Shown in pieces: positions 52,035 to 61,182 of a stretch of DNA of 64,000 bases. The position numbers and the translations under genes are program-made. The notes below the pieces were generated by a model. It did not search any database, was not told the origin of the DNA, and saw nothing but the letters and a program-made list of their open reading frames with translations. This DNA is from Planctomyces sp. SH-PL62 (GTDB lineage: Bacteria > Planctomycetota > Planctomycetia > Isosphaerales > Isosphaeraceae): positions 558,001 through 622,000 of the forward strand of contig NZ_CP011273.1 of NCBI RefSeq assembly GCF_001610895.1, in the 5' to 3' direction. Each line of letters starts with the position of its first letter. Position 1 is the stretch's first letter.

Positions 52035-53420
52035 TCAGACCTCGAAGCTCTCGTGGAGGTCGGGGATCTGGACGGGGTTCTTGACGAACCGCTGCATGAC
52101 CGGGACCAGGGCTTCCATCGAGGGGGGCTCGCCGTGGACGATGAAGCCGTGCTCGATGCCGCCGCCGGTCTGCTCGTACCACCAGGCGAGGTCGTTGCGG
52201 TCGGCGTGGCCGGAGAAGCCGTCCAGGACGTAGACCGCGGCGTTCAGGTCGTATCCCTGGTCGAGGATCTGGATCCGCTCGACCCCCTCGGCCAGCTTCC
52301 GGCCCAGGGTGTTCTCGGCCTGGTAGCTGACGATGACGATCGCGTTGTCGGGGTCGGAGACGATGTGGCGGAGGTGGTGCCGGATCCGGCCCGCCTCGCA
52401 CATGCCCGACGACGAGATGATGACGAGCGGCCCGCGCTGGTAGTTCAGCCGCCGGGAGTCCTCGAAGGACTGGCAGAACTCGACGTACTTCGAGCCGAAG
52501 TAGAGCGGGTCCTTGTCCATCAGGGCCCGGGCTTCGGGGGTGTAGGCGTCCGGGTAGTCGCGATGGACGTCGGTCAGCCGGTTGGCGAGCGGGCTGTCGA
52601 CGTAGACCGGGATCGGCCGCAGCTTGGTGGTGGCGAACAGCTCCTGGAGGCAGTAGACCATCCGCTGGGTCCGGCCCAGGCTGAACGCCGGGATCACGAT
52701 CTTGCCCTGGAGCCGGATCGCCCGCGCGACGATCGCGTGGAGCTGCTTCATCAGCCGGTCGTAGGGCTCCAGCTCCTTGTCGCCGTACGTGCTCTCGGAG
52801 ACGAGGATGTCGACGTCCTTGACGATGGTCGGGTCGGGGAGGAGCCCGGTGTCGCGCCGGCCGAGGTCGCCGGTGAAGACGAAGCGGCGGGCGCGGCCGT
52901 TCTCCTCGAAGTCGATCTGGACGATGGCCGAGCCCAGGATGTGGCCGGCGTCGCGGTAGGTCAGGTAGACGCCCGGGGCGATCTCGCGGGGGTCCTCATA
53001 GGGGACGCGCTCCAGCCGCTCGACCATCCATTCCACGTCGTACTGCTCGAACAGCGGCTCGGGGGACTCGACGTGGGGATGCCGGATGTGGGCCATCCGG
53101 ACGTCCTCGCGCTGGATGCGGGCGCTGTCGCGCAGCATGATGCTGCAGATGTCGCCGGTGGCCGGGGTGGTGTAGATCGGCCCCTCGTACCCCTGCTTCA
53201 CCAGGAAAGGGAGGCGGCCGATGTGGTCATTGTGCGCGTGCGAGACCACGACGGCGTCGAGCGACTTGGGGTCGAAGGGGAGGTTCCGGTTCTGGCTCGC
53301 GGGGTCGATCCGGTCGGAGTCGAACAGGCCGCAGTCGAGCAGGATGCGGGACCCGCCGATCTCCAGGAGGTGCGCGCTCCCCGTGACTTGCCGGGTGGCT
53401 CCGTGAAACGTGATTCGCAA
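52035..53420 (-). CDS. MBL-fold beta-CASP RNA nuclease/exonuclease
   Basis: 461 residues from TTG 53420, chosen because AGGAGG lies seven bases upstream and LRITFHGATRQVTGSAHLLE is the family start. The metallo-beta-lactamase motif is VVVSHAHNDHIGRLP (HxHxDH), with the beta-CASP part SSSGMCEAGRIRHHL and GFSGHADRNDLAWW near the end. Family proteins cut RNA (some as exonucleases). The frame stays open 30 codons further upstream but without homology. Tail-to-tail with the deacetylase gene. Confidence 0.88.
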   Translation of the reverse strand: MRITFHGATRQVTGSAHLLEIGGSRILLDCGLFDSDRIDPASQNRNLPFDPKSLDAVVVSHAHNDHIGRLPFLVKQGYEGPIYTTPATGDICSIMLRDSARIQREDVRMAHIRHPHVESPEPLFEQYDVEWMVERLERVPYEDPREIAPGVYLTYRDAGHILGSAIVQIDFEENGRARRFVFTGDLGRRDTGLLPDPTIVKDVDILVSESTYGDKELEPYDRLMKQLHAIVARAIRLQGKIVIPAFSLGRTQRMVYCLQELFATTKLRPIPVYVDSPLANRLTDVHRDYPDAYTPEARALMDKDPLYFGSKYVEFCQSFEDSRRLNYQRGPLVIISSSGMCEAGRIRHHLRHIVSDPDNAIVIVSYQAENTLGRKLAEGVERIQILDQGYDLNAAVYVLDGFSGHADRNDLAWWYEQTGGGIEHGFIVHGEPPSMEALVPVMQRFVKNPVQIPDLHESFEV

Positions 53421-53970
53421 CCCAAATCCTCCTGACGATCGCCCCCGCGGCCGGGCCCTCTCGAGCGGGCTCCGAAGCCGTGATCGCCGTGATTCTCGTT
53501 CGTGGTCCATCTCGACGGGGGGCTTGCGGGAAAGCGTCCCGGCGGGGGGGGAGCGAAATCCCGACCCCGATGGATCTTGCGATCGACGCGATTCCCCGGG
53601 ACGCCATCATGACAGGATCGACGAATCCGATCAAGCCACAGCGATCGACCGCGTCGTCGCGGATTGCTCCTGAATTGGGGTCGTCGGCCGCCGATCGAGG
53701 CGGTCGGCCGCCGCCTCCTCCGTTGCGGAGACCCCGTCCCGCTTCGCCGAATCCCTTACAAGGGGGGGAGATCCGATGAGGATCGAGCTTCTCGGGAATT
53801 TTGTCTTCCCGGAATTCGGATCCCGGCGCATTGTTTGCCATAGGGGGGCCTCGGATCGCAAGGGGCCGTGCCGAGCGGACCCTTCGCCCCTATGAGAGGA
53901 AGAGGCCGAACCCGATCGCGAGTCGCGTCGTAACCGAGGGTCAGGTTGTTCCCGTTCGGAGAAATCACGC
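53421..53970. other. Intergenic region, no feature seen
   Basis: 550 bases between the divergent nuclease gene and the next protein. Several short open frames exist but none shows a signal, motif or ribosome site. I see no RNA gene or promoter I can support. Confidence 0.4.
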
Positions 53971-54507
53971 ATGATTTCCGAATCGCACCCCCTCCACCGC
54001 ATGTTCCGCGGGCTGACGGAATCGACGTTCATGGCCGAACTGGGCGTGGGCGACCCCTCGCTGGTGGGCTACGTGTCGAACCTGCTCGCCTCGTTCGTCC
54101 CCTCCCAGGCGCTCGGAAAGATCCGGGACGGCCAGGGTCGGCCGCTGTTCGAGGTCGCCCGGATCCTGGCCGAGGCCGAGGCCGCCGACGACGAGGAGCG
54201 CCGGGGCGAGTGCCACCGCCACGTCGGCGACTTCACCCTCTTCTGGACGGGCCTCTATCCCGACGCCCTCCGCCGGATCGCGGGCGCGGACTCGGCCGAC
54301 GGGCTCCTCGACTACCAGCAGCAGGGGAAGCGTTCGTATTACCTGGCCAGCACCCTGGCCGGGCGCCCCGACGACCGCCCCGTGCTCCGACGACTCAGCG
54401 AGCACTTCGAGCTTTGCGCCTTCGGGCTCGCCCGTGTCCGCGAGGAGCTGGTCAAGCTGGAACGGGAAGGCGCGGCGCGGCCGGACGACCGGACCATCTG
54501 GGCCTGA
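53971..54507 (+). CDS. Conserved planctomycete protein of unknown function
   Basis: 178 residues from ATG 53971, with a start MISESHPLHRMFRGLTESTF. The protein is mostly helical and charged: VGYVSNLLASFVPSQALGKI and DFTLFWTGLYPDALRRI. No signal peptide or membrane segment, so cytoplasmic. I do not recognise the domain. A rhomboid gene follows 137 bases downstream in the same direction. Confidence 0.6.
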   Translation: MISESHPLHRMFRGLTESTFMAELGVGDPSLVGYVSNLLASFVPSQALGKIRDGQGRPLFEVARILAEAEAADDEERRGECHRHVGDFTLFWTGLYPDALRRIAGADSADGLLDYQQQGKRSYYLASTLAGRPDDRPVLRRLSEHFELCAFGLARVREELVKLEREGAARPDDRTIWA

Positions 54508-54644
54508 GCCTCCGGGCTTTCGAAGGTCGCGAGGGGGGCTTCCCGCCCGGGGCGTCGGACGTCAGAATAAGGGCGATTCCCGCCCAGGCTCCGCCCACGT
54601 CCGGCGAGCCCGACGCCGCCCCCCCTCGGATTCGAGCCCCGACC

Positions 54645-55454
54645 ATGGTTCTCCCCCTCGGCGACCTCCACCGGACTCGCATCTTCCCGATCGTCACCTA
54701 CGCCCTCATCGCGCTCAACCTTGTGATGTACGTGGTCCAGGTCGACCGCGGCGACGAGTTCACGATGGCCCTCGCCGCGACTCCGTGGGAGATCACCCAC
54801 GCCCAGGACATCGACCGGCCGATCGTCCGGCCCGGGGCCCTGGCCGGCGCCGAGCGGGGCGGGCTCGGCGAGCCGATTCGCGTCGACGCGAGGGACGTCG
54901 TCCCCCACGCCCCCAGCCCGATCCCCGTCTGGCTGACCCTCTTCACGGCCATGTTCCTGCACGGCGGCCCGATGCACCTCGTCGGGAACATGCTCTACCT
55001 CTGGATCGTGGGCGACAACGTCGAGGAGGTCCTGGGGGGCGTCCGCTACCTGATCGTCTACCTGGCCTGCGGGCTGATGGGCAGCCTCGCCCAGATCGCC
55101 GCCGCGCCCGATTCGGTGATCCCGACGTTGGGAGCCTCGGGGGCGATCGCCGGGATCATGGGGGCCTACGTCGTCTGGTTCCCCCACAACCAGATCCGCG
55201 TCCTGGTCTTCCGGTTCATCACCGTCCTCCCCGCCGTGATCGTGATCGGCGGCTGGATCGCGCTCCAGGTCTGGCTGGGCGTCAAGGGGATCGGCGAGAT
55301 GGGGGAGTCCGGCGGCGTGGCCTACCTGGCCCACGTCGGCGGGGCCCTCACCGGGATCGTCGTCGCCTTCCTCTTCTACGACCGAGCCCAGCAGGTCAAG
55401 GCGATGGACGCCTACTCCCAGGGCTGGCAGACCGCCCCCCCCGGCAGCTACTAG
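54645..55454 (+). CDS. Rhomboid-family intramembrane serine protease
   Basis: 269 residues from ATG 54645 (MVLPLGDLHRTRIFPIVTYA). Six membrane helices; the active-site serine is in PTLGASGAIAGIMGAYVVWF and the histidine in YLAHVGGALTGIVVAF. HGGPMHLVGNMLYLWIVGDN is the rhomboid loop-1 motif. Rhomboids cleave helices of membrane substrates. The frame continues upstream to 53946 in a shadow of the previous gene; the conserved N-terminus fixes the start. Confidence 0.9.
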   Translation: MVLPLGDLHRTRIFPIVTYALIALNLVMYVVQVDRGDEFTMALAATPWEITHAQDIDRPIVRPGALAGAERGGLGEPIRVDARDVVPHAPSPIPVWLTLFTAMFLHGGPMHLVGNMLYLWIVGDNVEEVLGGVRYLIVYLACGLMGSLAQIAAAPDSVIPTLGASGAIAGIMGAYVVWFPHNQIRVLVFRFITVLPAVIVIGGWIALQVWLGVKGIGEMGESGGVAYLAHVGGALTGIVVAFLFYDRAQQVKAMDAYSQGWQTAPPGSY

Positions 55455-55520
55455 GCCATCCGGAAGCGTGTTCGCCTCCCTGTTCTGGGCGCCCCCCCAC
55501 GCTCGGAGTCCGGTTCAGGG

Positions 55521-55593
55521 TGCCACGGGTCGTACTCGACCCGTCTCCCGAGCGCCTGCGATCGCACGGGTTCCAAAGCGAAACCCGTGGCGC
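55521..55593 (+). repeat. Palindromic element, diverged relative
   Basis: Two hairpins: ACGGGTCG/CGACCCGT at 55525-55544 and CACGGGTT/AACCCGTG at 55565-55589, similar to but more decayed than the elements at 20381 and 22130. It lacks the TGATACGCAATGG end. Confidence 0.55.
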
Positions 55594-55831
55594 CTACGGT
55601 CCATCTCCTCGCGGGGATTTCCCGAACGGTCATTTACCAGGCCGCCGACGATTCGGGAAGGTCCTCACCTCTCGGCCCCGTTACGGCTCGCCACGCCCGT
55701 CTTGCTCGCCCTTTCGGGGCAAGCTCATTATGGCTTGCAACCGGCGTTGGATTTGCGATAGCACTCTGCGACTTCCTCAGTCCGAGGACGCGGGTTGAAT
55801 CTCGGAGAAGCCTAATAATTCTGGTTAGGCC

Positions 55832-55861
55832 TTGACCTGACCAACGGCCGTCTCCTATGTT
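55832..55861 (+). promoter_or_regulatory. Candidate promoter for the PEP-CTERM gene
   Basis: TTGACC (55832-55837) and TATGTT (55856-55861) with an 18-base spacer, 77 bases upstream of the start. Based on consensus likeness only. Confidence 0.4.
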
Positions 55862-55938
55862 GACCCGACCGTCCAGGCGGTGTCGGTTGCAAAGGATTGA
55901 GTCGACCTCTCGGTATCTGCTGCTAAAGGAGTGCTCTC

Positions 55939-56580
55939 GTGCCGCAGTTCCTCCGCTTTCCTCTGTTCACCCTTCTGCTGGTGGGCCTGGCGGCCCAGGC
56001 CCAGGCCGGGCCGGTCTTCGAGTTCAGCACCAAGGTGAGCGCCGCGCTCGCCCCGGGCCTCGCCAGCGACCCGCCGACCGGGGATACGGCCGTCGTCTCG
56101 ATCGCGCCCGCCGGCGACCTCACCTTCACGACCAACAGCGGCGTCGACGTCGACGCGGGCCTGACCGGCGGGGCCGACCTGAACTTCGGTCAGGTCTTCT
56201 ACACGCCGTCCGCCGGCGGGACGCTCAACGACTTTGTGGTGAATTTCAACTATCAACTAGCCCTGACCGCCAACGGCCAGACCGGTTACGTCAACCTGCT
56301 GGGCCAGGTGAGCGGCTCGGCCGCCGGCGGCGCCGACGGGGCGATCAACACCACGACCACGATCCTCAGCTTCGCGTCCGATCCGATCCTCCACCTGGGC
56401 GACACGGCCTTCATCCTGAAGGTGAAATCCGCCACCGGCCCGGGGAGCAGCGGTGCTCCGGGCACCCTCCAGGTCAACATCTCCGCCGTCGCGGTCCCCG
56501 AGCCGACCTCGGTCGTCATGCTCGGCCTCGGCGTCGTCGGCGGCGTCACGCTGCTGCGCCGCCGTCGGCGCCGCGCCTGA
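55939..56580 (+). CDS. PEP-CTERM sorting-signal protein
   Basis: 213 residues from GTG 55939, preceded by AAGGAG. Signal peptide MPQFLRFPLFTLLLVGLAAQ then a beta-rich domain of unknown type. The C-terminus is VPEPTSVVMLGLGVVGG with LLRRRRRRA, the PEP-CTERM tripartite signal (PEP motif, membrane helix, basic tail) processed by exosortase. Probably a surface or exopolysaccharide-linked protein. No exosortase in this window. Confidence 0.88.
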   Translation: MPQFLRFPLFTLLLVGLAAQAQAGPVFEFSTKVSAALAPGLASDPPTGDTAVVSIAPAGDLTFTTNSGVDVDAGLTGGADLNFGQVFYTPSAGGTLNDFVVNFNYQLALTANGQTGYVNLLGQVSGSAAGGADGAINTTTTILSFASDPILHLGDTAFILKVKSATGPGSSGAPGTLQVNISAVAVPEPTSVVMLGLGVVGGVTLLRRRRRRA

Positions 56581-57094
56581 TCGACTCGGATCGCTCGACC
56601 GAGGCGTCCACGACCGGACGCCTCGGGGCCTCCCCCTCTTCCCCTCCTCCCCCACGTCGGCACCCTCGGCTCGTCGAGCCCGGTCGTTGATCTTGCCCAG
56701 GAAGGCGGGTTGCCGTCGCGGCGAGCCGCCCAGCTTGACCCCGGCTCGAAGCCGGCGGTCGTCGCTTTATCAGACCCGCTCGGTCGCCCCTCGGGAAAGC
56801 CTTGCAGCGGGCCGGATGGCCGCCTCGGAGCGGCTTTCGGTCGGAATTTCGGGATGATCCGGGATGCGCGGGCGGTCGGCCTCATGGCTGTCGGCGCGGG
56901 CCACGGCTCCTGGACGGCGGCGGGCCGGAAATCCTCGGTTCGGGGCCTGGGTCGCGGGGCCGCATTCCCTTCGGCATCCGTCCGAGGTTGTCGAGGCATG
57001 GTATAGTTGAAAGCCGGGGGGACGGGCAGACTCTGACGTTCGGCTCACCGGGACCGTCGGGGACGATGCAACGAGCCCAGGAGATTCAGCAACC
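56581..57094. other. Intergenic before asparagine synthetase
   Basis: 514 bases with no gene I can support. A TATAGT at about 57002-57007 could be a -10 box for asnB; no clear -35 box stands at the usual distance. Confidence 0.4.
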
Positions 57095-59110
57095 ATGTGC
57101 GGCATCGCGGGGGCCTTGGATTTACGGGATCGGCGCGAGTTTCCGGCGGCTCGGTTGCTGGCGATGACCGCCGCGATCGCTCATCGCGGGCCGGAAGACG
57201 AGCAAATCCACATCGAGCCCGGCGTCGCCCTGGGCGCGCGTCGGCTGGCGATCGTCGACCTGGCGGGGGGGCGGCAGCCTCTCTGCAACGAGGACGGGAC
57301 CGTCTGGGTCGCCCAGAACGGCGAAATCTTCGAGTATCCTGAAATTCAACAGGAACTCCTCGCGCGAGGGCATACGCTCTCCACACGCTGCGACACCGAA
57401 CTCTGGGTCCACCTATATGAGGACCTGGGCCGGGGGATGTTCGAGAAGGCCCGGGGCCAGTACGCCGTCTCGCTCTGGGATCGCAAGGAGCGCACCTTGC
57501 TCCTGGGCCGGGACCGGGTGGGGATCTGCCCGCTCTATTACGCCGAGGTCGACGGCTGGCTCCTCTGGGGCTCCGAGATCAAGGCCCTGCTCGCCTCGGG
57601 GATGATCGACGCCCGCGCCGACCGGCGGGGGATCGACGTCTTCTTCAACACCTTTTGCGCCAGCACCTCGCGGACGTTCTTCGAGGGGATCAACATCATC
57701 CCCCCCGGCCACTTCCTGTCCGTCCGCGACGGTCGGATCGAGACGGTCAAGTACTGGGACCTGGACTTCCCCGACGCCGGCGACGAGCGCCGGATGAAGG
57801 ACCCCACGCCGCTGATCGACGAGCTGGAGCACCTGATGCGCCAGGCGGTCGAGCGTCGGCTCCGTGGCGACGTGCCGGTGGTCAGCTACATCAGCGGCGG
57901 GCTCGATTCGACGGTGGTCCTGGGCCTCAGCTCCCGCCAGCGCGGGCACGCGGTCCCGTCGTTCACCATCGGCCTGAACAACGCCGGCCCCGACGAGCGG
58001 TCGCAGGCCGTGGAGTCGGCCGAGGCGCTGGGCTCGAAGCTGACGATGGTCACGATGAACCGCACGGACATCATCAACGCCTATCCCGAGCTGATCCGGG
58101 CCGCGGAAGGCCCGGTGATGGATTCCTCGGCGGCCTGCCTCATGCAGCTCGCCAAGGCGGTCCACGCCCAGGGGTACAAGGTCGCCCTGACCGGCGAGGG
58201 AGCCGACGAGGCGCTCGCGGGCTATCCCTGGTTCAAGAGCCAGCAGGTCCGTAACGTGATGCGTCGGGTCGCCGGCAACTGGCTCCCGGCCGGCATCCGG
58301 AACGTGATCGTCCATTCGATGCACGGCGACCCCGCCCACCTCCCCCCCCGCCACGGCTTCCAGGGGGTCCGCCCGGCGCAGCAGGACGTCTACGACCTGA
58401 TGGCCCAGTCCCGCAGCTTCCTCTATTCGGGGGAGATGTGGGACGGCGTGGGCGAGTTCTCCGCCTACGACGACCTGCGAATCGACAATCCGAACTTCAC
58501 CCGATGGGCGCCCCTGAATCAGTCGCTGTACGTCGGCTATCGGGTGATGCTCGCCGGGCTTCTGCTCCACGGCAAGGGGGACCGGGTCGCGATGAATTCG
58601 TCGGTCGAGGGCCGCTACCCGCTGCTCGACGAGGACGTCGTCGCCTTCTGCGCGTCGATCGCGCCGGAATACAAGCTGAAGGGTCTCACCGACAAGTGGA
58701 TCTTGCGGCAGGTGGCCGCCCGGACGCTCCCCAAGAAGATCGCCAACCGGCCCAAGACCATGTTCCGCGCCAGCCGGTCCGAGGCCTTCTTCGACGCCGG
58801 CCGCCCGGCCTGGGTCGACCAGTTGCTCAGCCCGGAGTCGCTCCGCAAGACCGGCTACTTCGACGTCGAGGGCGTGGCCCGCGAGGTCGCCGCGCACGGG
58901 CGGTTCCCGAAGTTCACGCCCAAGCGGATCATCATGGACCTGAGCCTGACCTGCGTGGCCGCCACCCAGCTCTGGCACCACACGTTCCTCGGCGGCGGCC
59001 TCTGCGAACTGCCCACCTGGACCCCCAAGCGGTCCGGCGTCGGCGAATCCCCCGCCGGCCTCGACCTGTCGACCTACAACGGGGCGGTCCCAAGTCGGAT
59101 CGGATCCTGA
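57095..59110 (+). CDS. asnB: Asparagine synthetase (glutamine-hydrolysing) family
   Basis: 671 residues, typical length. Starts MCGIAGALDL with the catalytic Cys2; the glutaminase half has AAIAHRGPEDEQIHIEPG (the RGP motif) and WVAQNGEIFEYPEIQ. The synthetase half has SYISGGLDSTVVLGLSSR, the PP-loop for ATP, and ALTGEGADEALAGYPW. Forms asparagine from aspartate, or amidates another acceptor in specialised paralogs; which cannot be told. A strong terminator follows. Confidence 0.9.
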   Translation: MCGIAGALDLRDRREFPAARLLAMTAAIAHRGPEDEQIHIEPGVALGARRLAIVDLAGGRQPLCNEDGTVWVAQNGEIFEYPEIQQELLARGHTLSTRCDTELWVHLYEDLGRGMFEKARGQYAVSLWDRKERTLLLGRDRVGICPLYYAEVDGWLLWGSEIKALLASGMIDARADRRGIDVFFNTFCASTSRTFFEGINIIPPGHFLSVRDGRIETVKYWDLDFPDAGDERRMKDPTPLIDELEHLMRQAVERRLRGDVPVVSYISGGLDSTVVLGLSSRQRGHAVPSFTIGLNNAGPDERSQAVESAEALGSKLTMVTMNRTDIINAYPELIRAAEGPVMDSSAACLMQLAKAVHAQGYKVALTGEGADEALAGYPWFKSQQVRNVMRRVAGNWLPAGIRNVIVHSMHGDPAHLPPRHGFQGVRPAQQDVYDLMAQSRSFLYSGEMWDGVGEFSAYDDLRIDNPNFTRWAPLNQSLYVGYRVMLAGLLLHGKGDRVAMNSSVEGRYPLLDEDVVAFCASIAPEYKLKGLTDKWILRQVAARTLPKKIANRPKTMFRASRSEAFFDAGRPAWVDQLLSPESLRKTGYFDVEGVAREVAAHGRFPKFTPKRIIMDLSLTCVAATQLWHHTFLGGGLCELPTWTPKRSGVGESPAGLDLSTYNGAVPSRIGS

Positions 59111-59140
59111 ATCCGATCCCGATCCCGACCTGAAATGCGA

Positions 59141-59192
59141 CGAGGCCGCCGCGCCATCCCGATGAGGGAAGGCGCGGCGGCCTCGTTTCGCT
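59141..59192 (+). terminator. Rho-independent terminator after asnB
   Basis: CGAGGCCGCCGCGCC (59141-59155) pairs with GGCGCGGCGGCCTCG (59171-59185), a 15-bp perfect stem with a 15-base loop, followed by TTTCGCTTTCG. It lies between convergent genes, so it may serve both. Confidence 0.8.
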
Positions 59193-59225
59193 TTCGAAGT
59201 CCGGCGGAGCGGAGGCGAAGGCTCG

Positions 59226-59936
59226 TCAGTGGGCCCTGCGGATCCAGCCGGCGATGCCGAAGAGGGCCAGCGACCAGGAGACGCCGTAGATGAGGTAGGC
59301 GTAGGGGTCGAACTGGGCCATCAGCATGCCCGTCGCCCACATCTGCACCGCCGGGATGAAGAAGAGGGGCGTGAACAGCCAGGCCAGCGACGCGAACAGG
59401 AACGTGCTCAACGTCCCCCAGACCGCCTTGAACCACGGGTTCTCGATCCCGACCAGCGAGTTCAGCGACACCACGTTGAACGACAGGATCAGGAACGTCG
59501 TCCAGAGCTTGGCCGCCAGATTCACCGCCGCGCTCCGACGGATCCAGTGCCGCCCCGCCAGGGCGCGCATCACCCCGAAGACGCAGACCAGCTCGACGAA
59601 CCAGATCGCCAGATAGCGCAGGTCGCGCCGCGAGACCGGCTCCGCCAAGGCCTGGCAGACCAGGAACGCCAGCAGGTGGACCACGCCGACGCCGGCCAGC
59701 GCCCGAGGCCAGCGCGGGTCGTCCAGCGTCCGGCTCATGTCCTCCCTGAGCGAGGCCCGCCAGCGATGCAGGCCCTCGACCGCCTCGCCTCCCGGCTCCC
59801 AGGCCGGCGAAATCTCCAACGAATCCTCCTCGGCCGTCGGAACGCCCGAAGCCGCGCGCGAGAACGCTTTCCGCTGAGACGCCACCGGCATGATCCCCGT
59901 CCCCCCTCGTCGCCCATGACTCGACCTGGCCGACAC
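59226..59936 (-). CDS. Conserved membrane protein, unknown function
   Basis: 236 residues. A charged cytoplasmic N-terminal region of about 85 residues is followed by five to six helices: VVHLLAFLVCQALAEPV, YLAIWFVELVCVFGVMRALA, LWTTFLILSFNVVSLNSLVG, LFASLAWLFTPLFFIPAVQM and YGVSWSLALFGIAGW. Starts at 59936, or possibly 59891 (MPVASQRK). Not assigned to a family. It is divergent from the desaturase gene. Confidence 0.7.
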   Translation of the reverse strand: MSARSSHGRRGGTGIMPVASQRKAFSRAASGVPTAEEDSLEISPAWEPGGEAVEGLHRWRASLREDMSRTLDDPRWPRALAGVGVVHLLAFLVCQALAEPVSRRDLRYLAIWFVELVCVFGVMRALAGRHWIRRSAAVNLAAKLWTTFLILSFNVVSLNSLVGIENPWFKAVWGTLSTFLFASLAWLFTPLFFIPAVQMWATGMLMAQFDPYAYLIYGVSWSLALFGIAGWIRRAH

Positions 59937-60070
59937 GGCCGCCTTCCCTGGTATCCTTCCTCAACTGTACCCGATTACGTGGTAAAATGAGGGGGATGCG
60001 GGGCATAAACCGCAGTCGATTGTGCTCGGTGGATCGGATGAACCATCTGGCGAAAGGTGCTTGAACATCC

Positions 60071-61132
60071 ATGACGCGCACGACGACGATCGAGAAAGAG
60101 GTCGACTCGGACTGGAGTTGGGACCAGACGCATCGCGCCCTGGTGCCGCTGCTCCGAGCGGACAACTCCACGAATCTTCGATATCTGCTGGGCGAGTACG
60201 TCGGCCTGATCGGTTCGTTGGCGGCCTGCGTCGCCGCCTATCGGGCCTGGGGGGACGGCGGGCTGTCGACCGGGGCTTTCGCGGTCCTGGCGACCCTGGG
60301 CGTGGTCGCCGTGGCGGTGTTCCAGCACCGGCTCTCCGGGCTGGGGCATGAAGGCTCGCACTACGCGCTGTTCCGGAACCGACTGGCGAACGAGCTGGCG
60401 TCGGACCTGCTCTGCATGTTCCCCCTGATGGCGATGACCCAGCGGTTCCGCGTCACGCACCTGGGGCATCACCAGTTCCTCAACGACCCGGAGCGCGACC
60501 CGGACGTGGCGCGGCTGCACTTCGACGGCGACCGCTACCCGTTCCCGATGCCGAGGCCCCGGTTCTGGTATCGCTACGTCGTCCTCTCGGCCTGGCTGCC
60601 GACGCTGATCCGCTATCTCTTCGGGCAGGCGAAGAACGCCAACGCGACGATGGGCCTTCGCGAGCCCCGCGCGCCCTATCGGTTCAGGGTCGGACGCTGC
60701 CTGCGCGGGAGCTATTGGCTGCCGATGCTGGCCCTCGTCCACCTGTCGGGATCGTGGCCGATCTTCTTCCTGTTCTGGGTGCTGCCGCTGCTGACGGTCT
60801 ACCCGTTCCTGATGCAGCTTCGCGAGATCGCGCACCACAGCAACGCGCCGGCGGAGGGGGAGTTCGCGCACTCGCGGAACTTCCACTGCAACCCGCTGTT
60901 CAACTTCTGCGTCTTCCCGTACGGGCAGGACTACCACCTGACCCACCACGTCTTCGGGCTGATGCCGCACTACAACCTGGCGGCGGCGGACCAGATCCTG
61001 CGGAACTACCGGCCGTACCGCGAGGAGGCCGTCTCCTGCCACGGGTATTTCTTCCGGAGGCTGGGGAAGCCGGGGCCCACGGTGCTCGAGGTGCTGGCCG
61101 ATCGCCGGGGCTCGGTCCCGGCCCGCGCCTGA
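60071..61132 (+). CDS. Membrane fatty acid desaturase
   Basis: 353 residues. Three histidine boxes: HEGSH (about residue 97-101), HLGHHQF (about 130) and the C-terminal QDYHLTHHVFG, which bind the di-iron centre. Helices flank them (VGLIGSLAACVAAYRA; FFLFWVLPLLTVYPFLMQL). An additional HHS occurs in REIAHHSNAP. Introduces a double bond into a lipid acyl chain or related substrate (carotenoid or ketolase-like members exist); regiospecificity cannot be told. ATG 60071 follows GAAAGG at a distance. Confidence 0.88.
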   Translation: MTRTTTIEKEVDSDWSWDQTHRALVPLLRADNSTNLRYLLGEYVGLIGSLAACVAAYRAWGDGGLSTGAFAVLATLGVVAVAVFQHRLSGLGHEGSHYALFRNRLANELASDLLCMFPLMAMTQRFRVTHLGHHQFLNDPERDPDVARLHFDGDRYPFPMPRPRFWYRYVVLSAWLPTLIRYLFGQAKNANATMGLREPRAPYRFRVGRCLRGSYWLPMLALVHLSGSWPIFFLFWVLPLLTVYPFLMQLREIAHHSNAPAEGEFAHSRNFHCNPLFNFCVFPYGQDYHLTHHVFGLMPHYNLAAADQILRNYRPYREEAVSCHGYFFRRLGKPGPTVLEVLADRRGSVPARA

Positions 61133-61182
61133 TCGCCCGGGGCGATCGGCGCGGGCCGTGAGCGTGGGAGGAGCGGCCGGTT

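Noticed and set aside
50856-53435. An 859-codon plus-strand open frame
   Set aside because: It shadows the deacetylase in another frame and the MBL nuclease on the other strand; no homology pattern.
53421-53970. Possible small gene starting near 53610 (MTGSTNPIKPQRST)
   Set aside because: No ribosome site, proline/arginine-rich low-complexity reading and no conserved pattern.
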